Shown here piece after piece: positions 9,627 to 19,590 of a DNA stretch of 44,513 nucleotides. Both the position numbers and the translations under genes were made by a program. The stretch is from contig FMBT01000581.1 of NCBI GenBank assembly GCA_900095095.1, positions 1-44,513 of the forward strand. The letters run 5' to 3'. Each line of letters begins with the position of its first letter. Position 1 is the first letter of the stretch. Source of the stretch: Fragilariopsis cylindrus CCMP1102 (lineage: Eukaryota; Bacillariophyta; Bacillariophyceae; Bacillariales; Bacillariaceae). The notes under the pieces were generated by a model. The model did not search any database, had not been told where the DNA came from, and saw nothing but the letters and a program-made list of their open reading frames with translations.

Positions 9627-10144
9627 TGGCAGAATATGATTCACTCACCAAGAAAATCACCCATCTATATACACTGAAAGAAATGGTACTGCCAGAAGAT
9701 GAATTGAAGATATTCAATGAACCACTAAAAACAAGATTAGATGATACAAATCAACAATTGAAAAAGTGGTTAAACAGATGGAGGCGAGTGATAGATCATA
9801 GCATGAAGAGAGTAAAGGAACTAGCAAAGGAAAACAGCAAACCAATATGGAGGCACTATACGAACAACAAACCAGCTAAAACAACAGTGTCAAGGAAATT
9901 ACCACACCGAATGAAAACAAAGAAATACTTCAACAATCCACTGACAAATGTATTCAAACGCCTAAGAAAGAAAAGATCATCAAGTAGAGTAATACAGGCA
10001 AAGAAAAAGAAGTATAAACTGAACCACATGATATCAAAAATGTACACCAAACTAGGAAAGAAAAGATCAACTAGTAGAGCAAAGACAGAATCAGAAATAG
10101 AGAAGCAGAAAATCGATGATAGATTTGGAGATGATCCAATCTAA
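9593..10144 (+). CDS. Retrotransposon pol: C-terminal basic tail in the -1 frame
   Basis: Frame open from 9392 and meaningful from about 9593 (DRNTPVLGGRIVAEYDS), where it continues the W-x(n)-R-N type ending of the RNase H part. The segment with THLYTLKEMVLPEDELKIF and KKWLNRWRRVIDHS is helical, and the last 80 residues are very Lys/Arg-rich (VFKRLRKKRSSSR, LGKKRSTSRAK), suggesting nucleic-acid binding or nuclear entry. It ends at TAA 10142-10144. One missing base near 9585-9593 separates it from the preceding fragment. Confidence 0.5.
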   Translation, partial: DRNTPVLGGRIVAEYDSLTKKITHLYTLKEMVLPEDELKIFNEPLKTRLDDTNQQLKKWLNRWRRVIDHSMKRVKELAKENSKPIWRHYTNNKPAKTTVSRKLPHRMKTKKYFNNPLTNVFKRLRKKRSSSRVIQAKKKKYKLNHMISKMYTKLGKKRSTSRAKTESEIEKQKIDDRFGDDPI

Positions 10145-10258
10145 GGACAACACCATAATGTAGAATAATCGGCGGGTCGACTGTTGACTTTACATCTTTC
10201 TAAGATATAGAGGAGCAAAGCGGCAGCTTTTAAATAATAAGTTATATATAGAAATTAA
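10145..10258 (+). other. 3' untranslated end of the retrotransposon
   Basis: Short non-coding tail after the last pol stop. It contains GTCGACTGTTG near 10177, matching the 5' leader near 45. It runs into an AT-rich stretch (TTATATATAG) and then the TTAA at 10255-10258 that bounds the next element. No poly(A) tract is visible, and the exact 3' end is inferred. Confidence 0.35.
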
Positions 10259-10293
10259 CAGGATTCAGGTTATAAGGAATTTTGCAGTATTTT

Positions 10294-10314
10294 ACGCGTG
10301 TTAATAACACGCGT
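10294..10314. repeat. Near-perfect palindrome near the left end of the TTAA element
   Basis: Arms ACGCGTGTTA and TAACACGCGT meet around one central base. It lies about 20 bp inside the left terminal repeat, mirroring the palindrome at the other end, so it may be a subterminal transposase-binding or hairpin feature. Confidence 0.6.
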
Positions 10315-10413
10315 TAATTTGAAGAAGAAATTTTCAAAAATAATATGAAAATCTTTGGAAGCTGATAATAATAAAAATACTAGTACAAAACTGTACAAAT
10401 TCGACGCATGCAA

Positions 10414-10467
10414 GAATCGAACCAAGGCCTGTCTGCTTCGCCCGGTTAGGCGTCGCCAACTCAACCA
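10414..10467 (-). promoter_or_regulatory. tRNA-like Pol III internal promoter (box A and box B), SINE-like
   Basis: On the minus strand box A TGGTTGAGTTGG (10467-10456) fits the TRGYNNARNNGG consensus exactly, and box B GGTTCGATTC (10423-10414) fits the GGTTCGANTC consensus, 32 nt apart, a normal spacing. The surrounding sequence does not fold as a true tRNA: the T-stem and anticodon stem do not pair. This is therefore a tRNA-derived (SINE-like) promoter and not a tRNA gene. Confidence 0.5.
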
Positions 10468-10808
10468 CTTTGGTGGTTACGTTGATTTGTATCATTGCAT
10501 AAAAATTTTGAGTCTATAACAATTAAAAAAAATCGCGCAGAAAATCACTTAGAATATTCCACGTGCTTTTACACGTGCCTGGTTCAATCCCCAACGCTCA
10601 CCGCGAATTTTCCTACTATGGCTCTTCCGATTTATTATTATTGCCTCGTATAAACGCTGTAGGTGCGTCCAATACAAAGAACTTTCGTGTATTTTCACTG
10701 AATAAGAAAGCACACGCCCTTATTCGGAGACGCGCTGTGTCTCAATAGGGGGGTGTAAGTCCATTTTTTGAGGGAAATATGCCCCTACAAAAAATAGACC
10801 CCCAAAAG

Positions 10809-10828
10809 TGGCTCTCAGCTGAGAGCCA
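10809..10828. repeat. Perfect 20-bp palindrome at the right end of the TTAA element
   Basis: TGGCTCTCAGCTGAGAGCCA is its own reverse complement and abuts the right terminal repeat, sharing one base with it. Confidence 0.75.
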
Positions 10829-10846
10829 TAACCTGAATCCTGTTAA

Positions 10847-12468
10847 TTTAATTCGCGCAATTGTTTGCTGTTTTGTTGTCATCCATTTGAACAGGTACTG
10901 TGATCATTTACAAAGGTTCCTACCCTTTTATAGCTCGAAGTGTAAATATAGATCTCTCCAGATCATATTTTAGTACAATAGTTGTCTTTGATTGAAGATC
11001 CTATATCTTATACAAATCTACTTACTGCTCAGTTCATTATGGTTACTGATATCAGTGTTTTTGTTCCAGAAAATTTCTACTACGTACCTGCTAATACAGT
11101 CAAATCCCATCCCTCGTTACAAAGAAACTGATAAAATGTAAAGCAATCTACTGGACGTGCTCTTTCCAATGATATAAATTCACTTACTTCAGTGACTTTC
11201 GACTTTGTAGTAAAAATAATACTAAGCATTCCAAAGTAGGCACTGAATTCAGTGATTTAGAAAGCCCGACATCCGATACTGTACTCACTCACGCACCGTG
11301 ACCACACAATCTCACTTACTCGGCACTCTTTTACTGGTTAAAATAAATTTGGGCCTTCGTCATCCGCCGTTGGCAAGATTTATTGGCGGTTAAAAAGAGA
11401 TGCATCCTCGGGGAGGACCTCATAAGCACAATATTTTTGAATCTTTAATGAAGCCCAATAGAATCGCTCATAGGAACTACATGTAAATCATTAGACATTG
11501 TTTATAAAGAATTTTAATTAGTCGAGATTATTCACTCGTGGTTACATTCGCTCCAAAACCATGACTGTAATTAACAATAATATAAACATTTATGCAATTG
11601 CGAATGATACAAAAAGCCCGAATACCGTAGTCCAAGACAGTCGTTCCTGATTTGTTAGTAGTATCAAGTAGTGAAAAAGCGGCCGAACAATCATTTAGAG
11701 AAATTAGATCGCTCTCCTGAAGCATACATGAGTACAGTACGGTATTTGAATAGAGGAAACACATCCTCAATTTGTTTACTTGTCTATTGTACAATACGCT
11801 AGCAACACCTACACCAACACCCATACCAACACCAACGGTCACAATCACAATACGGTAAGACAAGCATAATATACATCACATGAGTTGCTGACAAAAAAGC
11901 TTAGATCTGTATCCATTCATTATTTCATAAGTTTAATTCATAATACAATACAAAACAAACAACAAGAGTAAGTGACGAAATGAATCAATCGAATCTAAAG
12001 TCAAATAAAAGCGAACGAACTGATCTAATCTGATCTGATCTGATCTGATCTAATCAGAATCAGAATCGAATCGAACGATTTGTAGCTAATTGTGTTTGGT
12101 AATACATGCCTACCTAGTCGCAAGGTAGCTAGTTCGCTACAGTACGGTAGATCCGTTTTCATTTTTTTGTTTTCGTCCTTGTTCTGTTCTATCTCGATTG
12201 CGATTGTGTGTATCCATTAACTGATCCTGTATTTCAATTATTATACTGTACACATACTGTAACAAATTGGATGGTTCGTTCCAATGTAACAAAATTGGAT
12301 GGTACATTCGTTCCAATTAAATGAAAACTCACCCAATTCTCGTCTTCCTGTTTCCTTCTTCATCCAACGTTAGATTTACTAGAGATAGATTATATTGGAT
12401 TCGCTAGGCTACACATATCACGTATTACAGATACAATTCATAATTCATAGAAAATAAAATAAGACAAA
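10847..12468. other. Intergenic region between the mobile elements and the M11 peptidase gene
   Basis: No convincing ORF. It holds TACAGTA/TACTGTA words at 11277, 11733, 12138, 12244 and 12255, two approximate copies of a GTAACAAA-TTGGATGGT block near 12258-12305, and a TCTGA microsatellite. The last 150 bp before the ATG at 12469 is A-rich and presumably holds the 5' UTR and promoter. Confidence 0.5.
12018..12060. repeat. Microsatellite (TCTGA)n
   Basis: Repeated GATCT/TCTGA units read four to five times with small variations, followed by AATCAGAATCAGAATCG. A simple tandem repeat. Confidence 0.6.
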
Positions 12469-15170
12469 ATGAGATTTTCATCATCGATACTGTTCACTTT
12501 ATTTACGACAAGCTCAACATTCGCTCAAGAACAGAAGTTACAACAATTGCGTGCAAGTCCTAGTCAACAGGCACAGGCCCAGGCACAAGCGCATAACACA
12601 CAACAACACCGATATTTGAATGCACGAGAAGAAGAAAAGGGTGTATTTGTTGTTGAATCATCTTCTTTTACAACAGAAGATGACGATCAAAATGAACATC
12701 GTCAACGTCAACTCCATGATCAACGACGTTCATTGATAGAAACAAATTCATGTAAATTATATCAAGAAGATATATACTATCATGTAGGACCAGAAGATCA
12801 AGGGAATGGTTCTGAAGATAAATGGGCATGTACATTTGAAGATTATTATGATGGGAATAGTGGTACATCATCACCATATCCACATACTATGGATATTGAA
12901 GGTTATAATATCAAACAATCATTAAAACAAGCAAATGCTATTAGTGGTAAAAGTTATTTACATTGGTCACCAAACACTGATGATGTATCAATTGATAGGA
13001 TGAATACAAAATTAACAATTAATGTTGATATTGCAACAAGCGCAACAATTTGGATCGATTCGCCAACGCCAATAATAACAAGAACAACAACAAATCCTAA
13101 CAATATATTTAATCGTCGTAGTTTACAACTACCGGTACAGCCACAACAAACGTTAACGACGGGTGATAAGAAAACATTAGTTATTCGTGTTGTTGGAAAT
13201 GGGATTGGTCCAGCTGCTAGTCGACAACAATTGTATGAAGAAATATTTGGTGCTGGAAAATCATTAAAATCACAAATGAGTCAATGTTCAGGTGATAAAT
13301 TAACAATTGAACCATTTAGTGGACCAACTGGCGGTGCACTAAATGCATATATTGATGGTGGTGTTGTTGAATTACGTATAACAACTAATCCAAATGGTAA
13401 GACTGATAAACAAATGGAAAATGATTCGAATGCAGCAGCTGCATATGTATTTGGTAGACTATATGAACAATTTGATTTAGTATTATTTGCAATGCCACCA
13501 GGAATCCAACCTGGATTTGCTGCATATGCATATATCGGTTCACCATTTTCATATTATAGTGATACAAGCATAGAAGATGTTATGGTACAAATGCATGAAG
13601 TTGGACACAATTTGGTAAGTTTACTGTACTACATTATTGTCGTGTTGTCTTGTTGTCTTGTTTCTTCTTCAGAAATATTTTGTCGCTGTATATGCTTACA
13701 TAGTGTGTACTTTCTTTCTTGGTCTCCTTTTTATATATGTATTGTATTGTACAATGTAGGGTCTTCAACACGCCGGACAAGGTGCTGAAGAATACGGTGA
13801 TAAATCGGGATACATGGGATACTCTTCTACTATCGATCCAAGAATGTGTTACAATGCTGCAAATAATTATCAATTAGGATGGTATTCACAAGATTCCATC
13901 AGACCAACCGCTAGTGATGGGTACGGTGGAACGTTCACCATAAGTGGTGTAGCTGGATACAATAAGAATGATCAAACAAAATTTGTTTCATTACGTCTTG
14001 AACAGGAAAATTTAAAATCCAGTTATTATATTGGTTATAATTGGGCATTCGGAGCGAATACTGAAACACAAGAGGATGCCAACAAACTTATCATCGTTCA
14101 GAAGGCTGGTGATGCATCTGCATCAGAAATATCATGGAAGAAGGCAGTATTAAGTGTAGGCGAATCATACGTTATTGATAATTACGATGGCTCGGGACGA
14201 TATGTAAATGTAACCTTTGCAAGTCTTGACGATGTTGATGCAGTTGTGGATGTTATCCCCGAAGCACTACCAAGTGTTTCACCATCTAGTTCTCCTATTG
14301 GTGTTCCATCTAGTAATCCTATAGATGTTCCATCCTCTGAACCATCCATTCTACCATCAGTTTCTCCCGTAACTGATCCTCCAACTCAATTTACTTCCTG
14401 GGAAAGTACCTGGGAAAGTACCTTCATTTGTGATGGAGCTAACATAGAATTTAATATACAAACTGATTGGAAACCCAAAGAAATTTCATGGAGACTAACC
14501 GAGAAAGAGACGAACACTGTCATTTTTCGAGTAAATAAGGGAGACATCACATCTGTTTACACTAGTGTTAAGGTACGTTGCCGTTACGTTTTTGATTTCT
14601 CTCTTCAGAAAAAAAATAATCACTATTTTTAAAACGCTCGACATCCATGCTTTTCTATGTATTGCTCGATCTGACATATTGTATCTTCTTCTCTTTTTCA
14701 CACCACAACATATATATATATATTTATATATATATAGACATCACTTTGCTTGGAATATGACAAAAAGTACAGGTTCAAGATGTGGGATGAAAGTAAAAGT
14801 AAGTGTTAACCTAGTCGTTTCAAATCTATCGTAACTAAACAAAGTAAAACAAAAAATGTCGGTCGTTTCTTTTTTGCTTAACACAACAGTCTGCCAAACA
14901 ATTATAAATCACTATGTCTCTCCACTAACGAATTAATCTTCCTCTTCTTTTATCTATCTTAATCAACACACAGATGGACTCAATGGAGGCTATATCACAG
15001 GCAATATCACAGGCACTCCAGGCTATTTCGAAGCATACTACGAAGACGATCCAAGTAGATCAATCTTTAAGATCAAAGGTGATTTCGGACGTAAAAAATC
15101 TACGTTGTTCATACCCACACGGCCTTCTCCTTCTCCAACTCCTCTGCCTACATTGCCACCCATAGTATAA
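12469..15170 (+). CDS. Secreted M11 (gametolysin-like) zinc metallopeptidase
   Basis: Spliced gene, about 738 residues. Exons are 12469-13614, 13760-14572, 14738-14798 and 14974-15170; introns have GT-AG borders with donors GTAAGT, GTACGT and GTAAGT. Residues 1-19 (MRFSSSILFTLFTTSSTFA) are a signal peptide, followed by a Gln-rich propeptide-like region. The zinc site reads HEVGHNLGLQH (His376, Glu377, His380, Gly383, His386) and is completed only after intron 1, which falls between Leu382 and Gly383. Then come DKSGYMGYS and a YQLGWY segment typical of M11 peptidases. A Ser/Pro linker (VSPSSSPIGVPSS) leads to a C-terminal beta domain with CLEYDKKYRFKMWDES and NGLNGGYITG, and a second Pro-rich end. 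Expected to act outside the cell or in the wall on glycoproteins. Family assignment is firm, substrate unknown. Confidence 0.85.
14705..14737. repeat. (TA)n microsatellite at a splice acceptor
   Basis: A TA-rich run ends exactly at the TATAG acceptor of intron 2 of the M11 gene, so repeat-length change would sit directly against exon 3. Confidence 0.55.
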
Positions 15171-17206
15171 GATAATGACGTTCGCGACGGAAAACAAAGG
15201 ATATGGGATTGGTTTTAAAGAAACACTACTGTCCATTTAGTGTGCTAAATTCAAATAACAAACATATGTCATTTGAATGCAACAAAGGAATTCGCACAAC
15301 TGTAAAGCACTAGCTGAGCACAAACAGCATAACAATCAATCCATACAGAATAAGCACTCATATTAAAGATCAAATCAATCCAGTTTAATAACAAGGATTA
15401 CTATCTCTATTGTACAGAGTACATTGTACTGTAGGCCGTAATCATAGTAACTTTTAGATTATAATATTTCAGGACTATGTAAGTACAATCTTCAATCTCG
15501 AAGCTTCTCATTTTATTGCATATACAGAAAACTAAATATGATATTATCACTTTACTAGAGATCATTCCAGTTCAAAATGGGCAAGTATGCTTATTTTGGT
15601 TGCTCAATAGCCACAAGTGGCAGACTATTTGGACTTGCTGGACATGATATGTACATTGTAAAGAACCTCCTTGTGTTTTGTGGTTTGAGTAGGTATTGTA
15701 TTCTGTGGGCACCTAGAAACGAGCCTGTACTTTCATCCCAGAAGCATAACATATATATATATATAGAAACTGTATAAGATATGGAGGTGGAGTGTGCTAT
15801 TGTCATCAAAGAACACCAGAATATCACAGCAGAATGATAGTGCAGGCGACGCCAGTGATTGTACATCATGCATGCTGTATTTTTAGGAAGCTGCCATGCC
15901 ATCATTCTTCATTTTTCTTGTATCCGAAGTTTTTTGTTTTGTTTTTACGTTTATGTTACCTTATTATTTACCTCTTGCTTCTCTACAAGTACTATTGCTA
16001 TTTGTGACTTTTTTACCTCTTCTCTACAAGTACTATTGCTATTTGAGTTGAGTTCGCAATCTTTACTACATACTTATACCCCTTTTAGTAGTTTTTGCAT
16101 CGTTAATCAGTAAGTAGACTTCAAGATCTCAAATACAGTGTCTTCTATCCTCCATTGTTGTCCGCGACTCTTAAAGTCGCGTATATTATATAATATTATT
16201 TATTTATTATTATTCAACGACAATATTACTTAACATCCTCAGCTTCAGAAATTCTTCATAGTGAATAAATATTAATAATGATATTATTTTTAGAACAATT
16301 CAATTATTACCGTTAGATAGTTTTGTGTACGTCACCTATTCTTCTTATTGCACAGAAAAAAGCTTCAATGAGGTGTCAATATTTATCTGACCTCTAAATA
16401 CATAAAAATACGCACGCGTAATTTAGCGCTAACTCAGTCTCTAACGTGAGGTAGTTCTTCTTCTAGCTTTTTTGTTTCTAAGCCACGTACAGAACAACCC
16501 ATCTGGTTTTCTTTTTTTTCAGACGACGTGGTCCAATTCCATTGATTGGTCTGTTCTCTCGTTGCCTAACGTGGACCCGAACTGTAAATACAGTAATCCT
16601 CTCGAAGCAATCATTACCAGTAATTTTCCTCTAAACCACACGTTCGTTTATTTGCGGGTCCGTAAGAAGCCTTTATTGTACAGTACACTAGGTTAACGTT
16701 AGTCCTGTATAACAAACGGCAACTAAAACTGGGTGTAACACTCAAACCTAAAAAGACACGCATGTGTGTGTTTTTCCAACCAATTTTGTTACTAGTACCA
16801 GTTATAACCGGTTTTAACAAGATCATAATTTAAGTTTTCCATCTCTTTTTTTATTTGCACTGAATAGAGCAAATACAAGATCGAAGATAACTAACCGGGT
16901 TGATATTATCTATATTAACGTTGAATAGGTCGTTACTGAAGGGATAGCATACTTACTATTGTCCCACGTCCATCGTTTTCCCGATTAATTTAATTCCTCT
17001 TTTTTTTTAAAGATCTCTGTTTAATCATCATCGCTAATCGTGATAATATCTTATCATTCAAAATAATATCATACCGTATTTTATTGAGAGACTCTTACGC
17101 TCACTCATTACAATATAGTTTTTGATTTGTTTGTACCCAATAACAAACATTTCATTTTCTCAAGCTACTCACTGCATAATTACGACATACCGATACAGAC
17201 GCTATA
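15171..17206. other. Intergenic region, 2.0 kb, repeats and hairpin, no supported gene
   Basis: ORFs here are all short and AT-driven. Visible structure: a TA microsatellite near 15752-15765, an imperfect 41-bp tandem duplication near 15970-16045, a hairpin CGCGACT-CTTAA-AGTCGCG at 16163-16181, and TACTGTA/TACAGTA words at 15427 and 16679. Nothing else recognised. Confidence 0.5.
15970..16045. repeat. Imperfect tandem duplication, period 41 bp
   Basis: The 26 bp at 15979-16004 (starting TTCTCTACAAGTACTATTGC) recur exactly at 16020-16045, each preceded by TTTACCTCTT with a 3-base difference before the shared block. Confidence 0.75.
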
Positions 17207-18316
17207 ATGAACGCTACTAATCAAGAATCTTCTACTGCTACTACTACTACCATGGGACCACCAAATAATATTGCTGTTGACATCACAACAGCATCGTCAA
17301 GAAACGTACGCTTCGCGTTACGAAAGAAACGAGCCTTTGCTGCCAGAACGATGATGATCAATGATAATGAAAATGTATCACCCGTGAATCTTTCTTCGTA
17401 CAACTCAGATTTCCTTTCTGGTCTCTTCGCCGATGTTGCTAAAGCCAATGTGTTAAAGGAGTTTGAAATCGAATCTCCTTCATTAAACACCACAAGCTCA
17501 ACAACACCATCAAGTATGTTCGATGATGAAAGAGAGACTTCCTCCACTTCTTCTCCTTCTCACCTTATTTCCGATCCAACGAATAGTCCAAGACCTTTCA
17601 AGAAGAGTCGATTGAATCTTCGATCGTCTCTATATCGAAGTCGGGCTTCATGTATGAATCTGTTGGATATACAACAGCAACAACAACAAGAACCGTCCTC
17701 TCCCAAGGGTATTAACGAAATCGAGATGCTTGAAAAACAAGAAAGAAGCGTCTCAGCTCACAACAAGAACAAAAAACAAGATTCTTTAGCTTTCCAATTG
17801 GATTGTCTGGAGACACAAGAAATCACAACAACTACTGGAGCCTTATCGATATCAGAAATCGTATCTGACTCCCCCTCGAACAAGAAAAGTAAGAAAGTTG
17901 TGAAGGATATTGCGATGTTAGCGTTTCCTAATCTTCCTTCGGCTATCAGTGACTCTTCCTGTGAAAGTAGTAATACCCATTCCGGTACTACCACTGTAAC
18001 AAGTCTAACTCGTGAGAGCGGCGTCCCGCACGGACCCTCTTCCGAGATTGCTGCTTCTTCTAGAAGAGGGAGCAGCAAAGAGTCATTCGGATGGTTTGTT
18101 GATTTGGATGAACAAGAAGAATCAAGATCTTCCTCCGGTGAAGATTTCGTCCAGTCATCATCCTTGACGGTTACTACTAACAACAAGAATGCTTCTACTG
18201 AAGATTTAGCATTCCAAGCACCCACTTCACCCAAGCGTGTTACCAATCACGATGAAGAAATGGAACAAGCATATGCTGCTGATACCATTGATTCAGTTCT
18301 CGGAGACTTATTCTGA
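17207..18316 (+). CDS. Hypothetical Ser/Thr-rich protein, probably nuclear
   Basis: Intact single-exon ORF of 369 residues from ATG 17207. I do not recognise the family. It is low-complexity, rich in Ser, Thr and Glu, with two basic clusters that could act in nuclear import or DNA contact: RFALRKKRAFAARTMM near residue 35 and FKKSRLNLRSSLYRSR near 127. A compact aromatic motif, SFGWFVDLDE, near residue 293 and the acidic, hydrophobic C-terminus (TIDSVLGDLF) stand out and may be the conserved functional parts. No signal peptide or membrane helix. The antisense strand is also open over long stretches, but the codon content and ATG context favour the + strand. Likely a regulatory or disordered protein; that is inference only. 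Confidence 0.65.
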   Translation: MNATNQESSTATTTTMGPPNNIAVDITTASSRNVRFALRKKRAFAARTMMINDNENVSPVNLSSYNSDFLSGLFADVAKANVLKEFEIESPSLNTTSSTTPSSMFDDERETSSTSSPSHLISDPTNSPRPFKKSRLNLRSSLYRSRASCMNLLDIQQQQQQEPSSPKGINEIEMLEKQERSVSAHNKNKKQDSLAFQLDCLETQEITTTTGALSISEIVSDSPSNKKSKKVVKDIAMLAFPNLPSAISDSSCESSNTHSGTTTVTSLTRESGVPHGPSSEIAASSRRGSSKESFGWFVDLDEQEESRSSSGEDFVQSSSLTVTTNNKNASTEDLAFQAPTSPKRVTNHDEEMEQAYAADTIDSVLGDLF

Positions 18317-19590
18317 ACGAGGATAAGAATTGACTACTCTTCTTTATTCTGTTTTGTCTTTGTCTTGCGAGAAGAAATACACTCCCTTCTTCCGATTACT
18401 CCATATATTAATCTATGATTCATCCATCACAAGTCTACAACTACAACTACTGCTAAAAAAATAAAACAAAACAAAAAACCTCACAGAAGAAAAATAGCAT
18501 TCATCTGAAGATGAAGCCAGAAAGAATTACGACTATCCACGCCTGATACGATACTCCACCTCCTCCCCATATCCTTTTCACCCGTCAAAACAACACCCAA
18601 GCCGACTTAAGGCTCTAAGACAAGCAATGTTATTTCAATAATGACATATAATAAGCATGTCACTCTTCCCCTCACGGGGTTTGACGGTTGAATATGGAAA
18701 TTGAAGGTATGGATGTATCCTATTGCGTGTCTCTCTCGTCAATTCATTGTATGGCCCTCTCTTCTCTTCCTGTATTGCACACACATCCCGCTTCCGCTAT
18801 AAATATATAAAAACAAATAAATATATTCCCCCAGGTACCATACCAACACATCATAAGATGTTTACAACATAACTACAATTTTAGAATTTTTTTAATGATA
18901 TTCAACTTTACTTTTTACTACATTAGAATAGCAAGATAGCTTACGGTATGTTATATTAATCACAGTGAAAAAACCAGGACTATTAATACTCTGAGCAACA
19001 GTACACAGTTCATTACCAAATCACTGCTTATCGGATCATCTGGGATCAACATTGTCTTGTACTGTATTTGGAGTCAACCCATTTCGTTTATCTTTTCAGA
19101 TACTGTACACCCATCTCCATCTCCGCTCCAAGTAGGAAAAGTAGTGGTGAACTAGTTGTTCTCTCTGCTTTCTCTCAAGAAGTACAGTGTAACTTCACGT
19201 ACCAGTGCGACTACTAAACGTCCTACATTTGACTACTAGTATATATCATACATTGTATGACATACTTACTCAAGTGTCAACCATTACATGTACCAAGTGT
19301 ACCAGTGAGAATACAGTTGTAGTCGCGCGCAAATAATGTCACGTATTAATTTTCCAGTCCCTACTATTATTATCATATCTTTCCCCCCCCTATTATTATC
19401 CCCTTTCTTTATGCGTACTGTACTGTACAGAATCAATCGACAGATCATAATATCATCACATCATCATGAATGCAGAATACAGACATCACATCCAATTCTT
19501 CAGACTTCAGCAGATGATTGTCAGACTATCATCGGTATCTGCTAGCACTTGTACTGGTGTCATCATTCTACAGAAACAAGAATCAAACGG
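18317..19590. other. Intergenic region upstream of the KAS II gene
   Basis: Contains the 3' UTR of the preceding gene (A-rich, AATAAAAC near 18460) and the KAS promoter region. TACTGTA occurs at 19060, 19101, 19416 and 19421, the last two overlapping. A 69-codon ORF at 19336-19545 is in the same frame as KAS but is closed by TAG 19543-19545; a short spliced leader cannot be excluded, but no intron of normal size fits. Confidence 0.45.

Larger units (their letters stand above)
1..10258 (+). mobile_element. LINE-like (non-LTR) retrotransposon, EN-RT-Tudor-RNase H type
   Basis: A single + strand coding block of about 10 kb. It carries a gag-like ORF1 (216-2824) and a pol ORF (2817-10144) with an apurinic-type endonuclease, a reverse transcriptase and an RNase H. 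I see no integrase, tyrosine recombinase, aspartic protease or long terminal repeats, so the endonuclease points to target-primed (LINE-type) retrotransposition. Coding strand composition is strikingly A-rich and T-poor, unlike the host genes further on. The reading is split over all three frames by five apparent one-base deletions (near 2219-2243, 5121-5141, 7099-7108, 7524-7587 and 9585-9593), yet has no other stops, which suggests a young copy. ORF1 and ORF2 probably overlap as ATGAATAG at 2817-2824. The 5' end may lie outside the window. The 3' end is placed before the TTAA of the next element. No poly(A) tail or target-site duplication was identified, so both ends are inferred. Confidence 0.8.
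10259..10842. mobile_element. TTAA-flanked inverted-repeat element (MITE-like, piggyBac-type target)
   Basis: Perfect 15-bp terminal inverted repeats: CAGGATTCAGGTTAT at 10259-10273 and its reverse complement at 10828-10842. Both are directly flanked by TTAA (10255-10258 and 10843-10846), which would be the target duplication of piggyBac-type transposition; counting flanks, the inverted repeat is 22 bp. The 584-bp interior has no ORF of note. Each end has a palindrome just inside it: a near-perfect one at 10294-10314 and a perfect one at 10809-10828. A tRNA-like Pol III promoter lies on the minus strand inside. The repeats and TTAA are seen; the transposon class is inferred, and no transposase is present, so it would be non-autonomous. 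Confidence 0.6.

Noticed and set aside
1..10258. LTR retrotransposon
   Set aside because: No long terminal repeats, integrase or protease; an AP-type endonuclease is present instead.
10414..10467. True tRNA gene
   Set aside because: Box A and box B fit, but the T-stem and anticodon stem do not pair.
10575..10600. Second tRNA-like box B (GGTTCAATCC) on the + strand
   Set aside because: No matching box A upstream at a usable distance.
15577..15777. 66-codon ORF in the intergenic region
   Set aside because: Short, ends in TA-repeat-encoded residues, no support.
17758..18246. 162-codon antisense ORF opposite the Ser/Thr-rich gene
   Set aside because: Shadow of the sense ORF; no start context or domain of its own.
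19336..19545. Upstream ORF as a KAS II targeting exon
   Set aside because: Same frame but closed by TAG at 19543-19545, and no intron of plausible size removes it.
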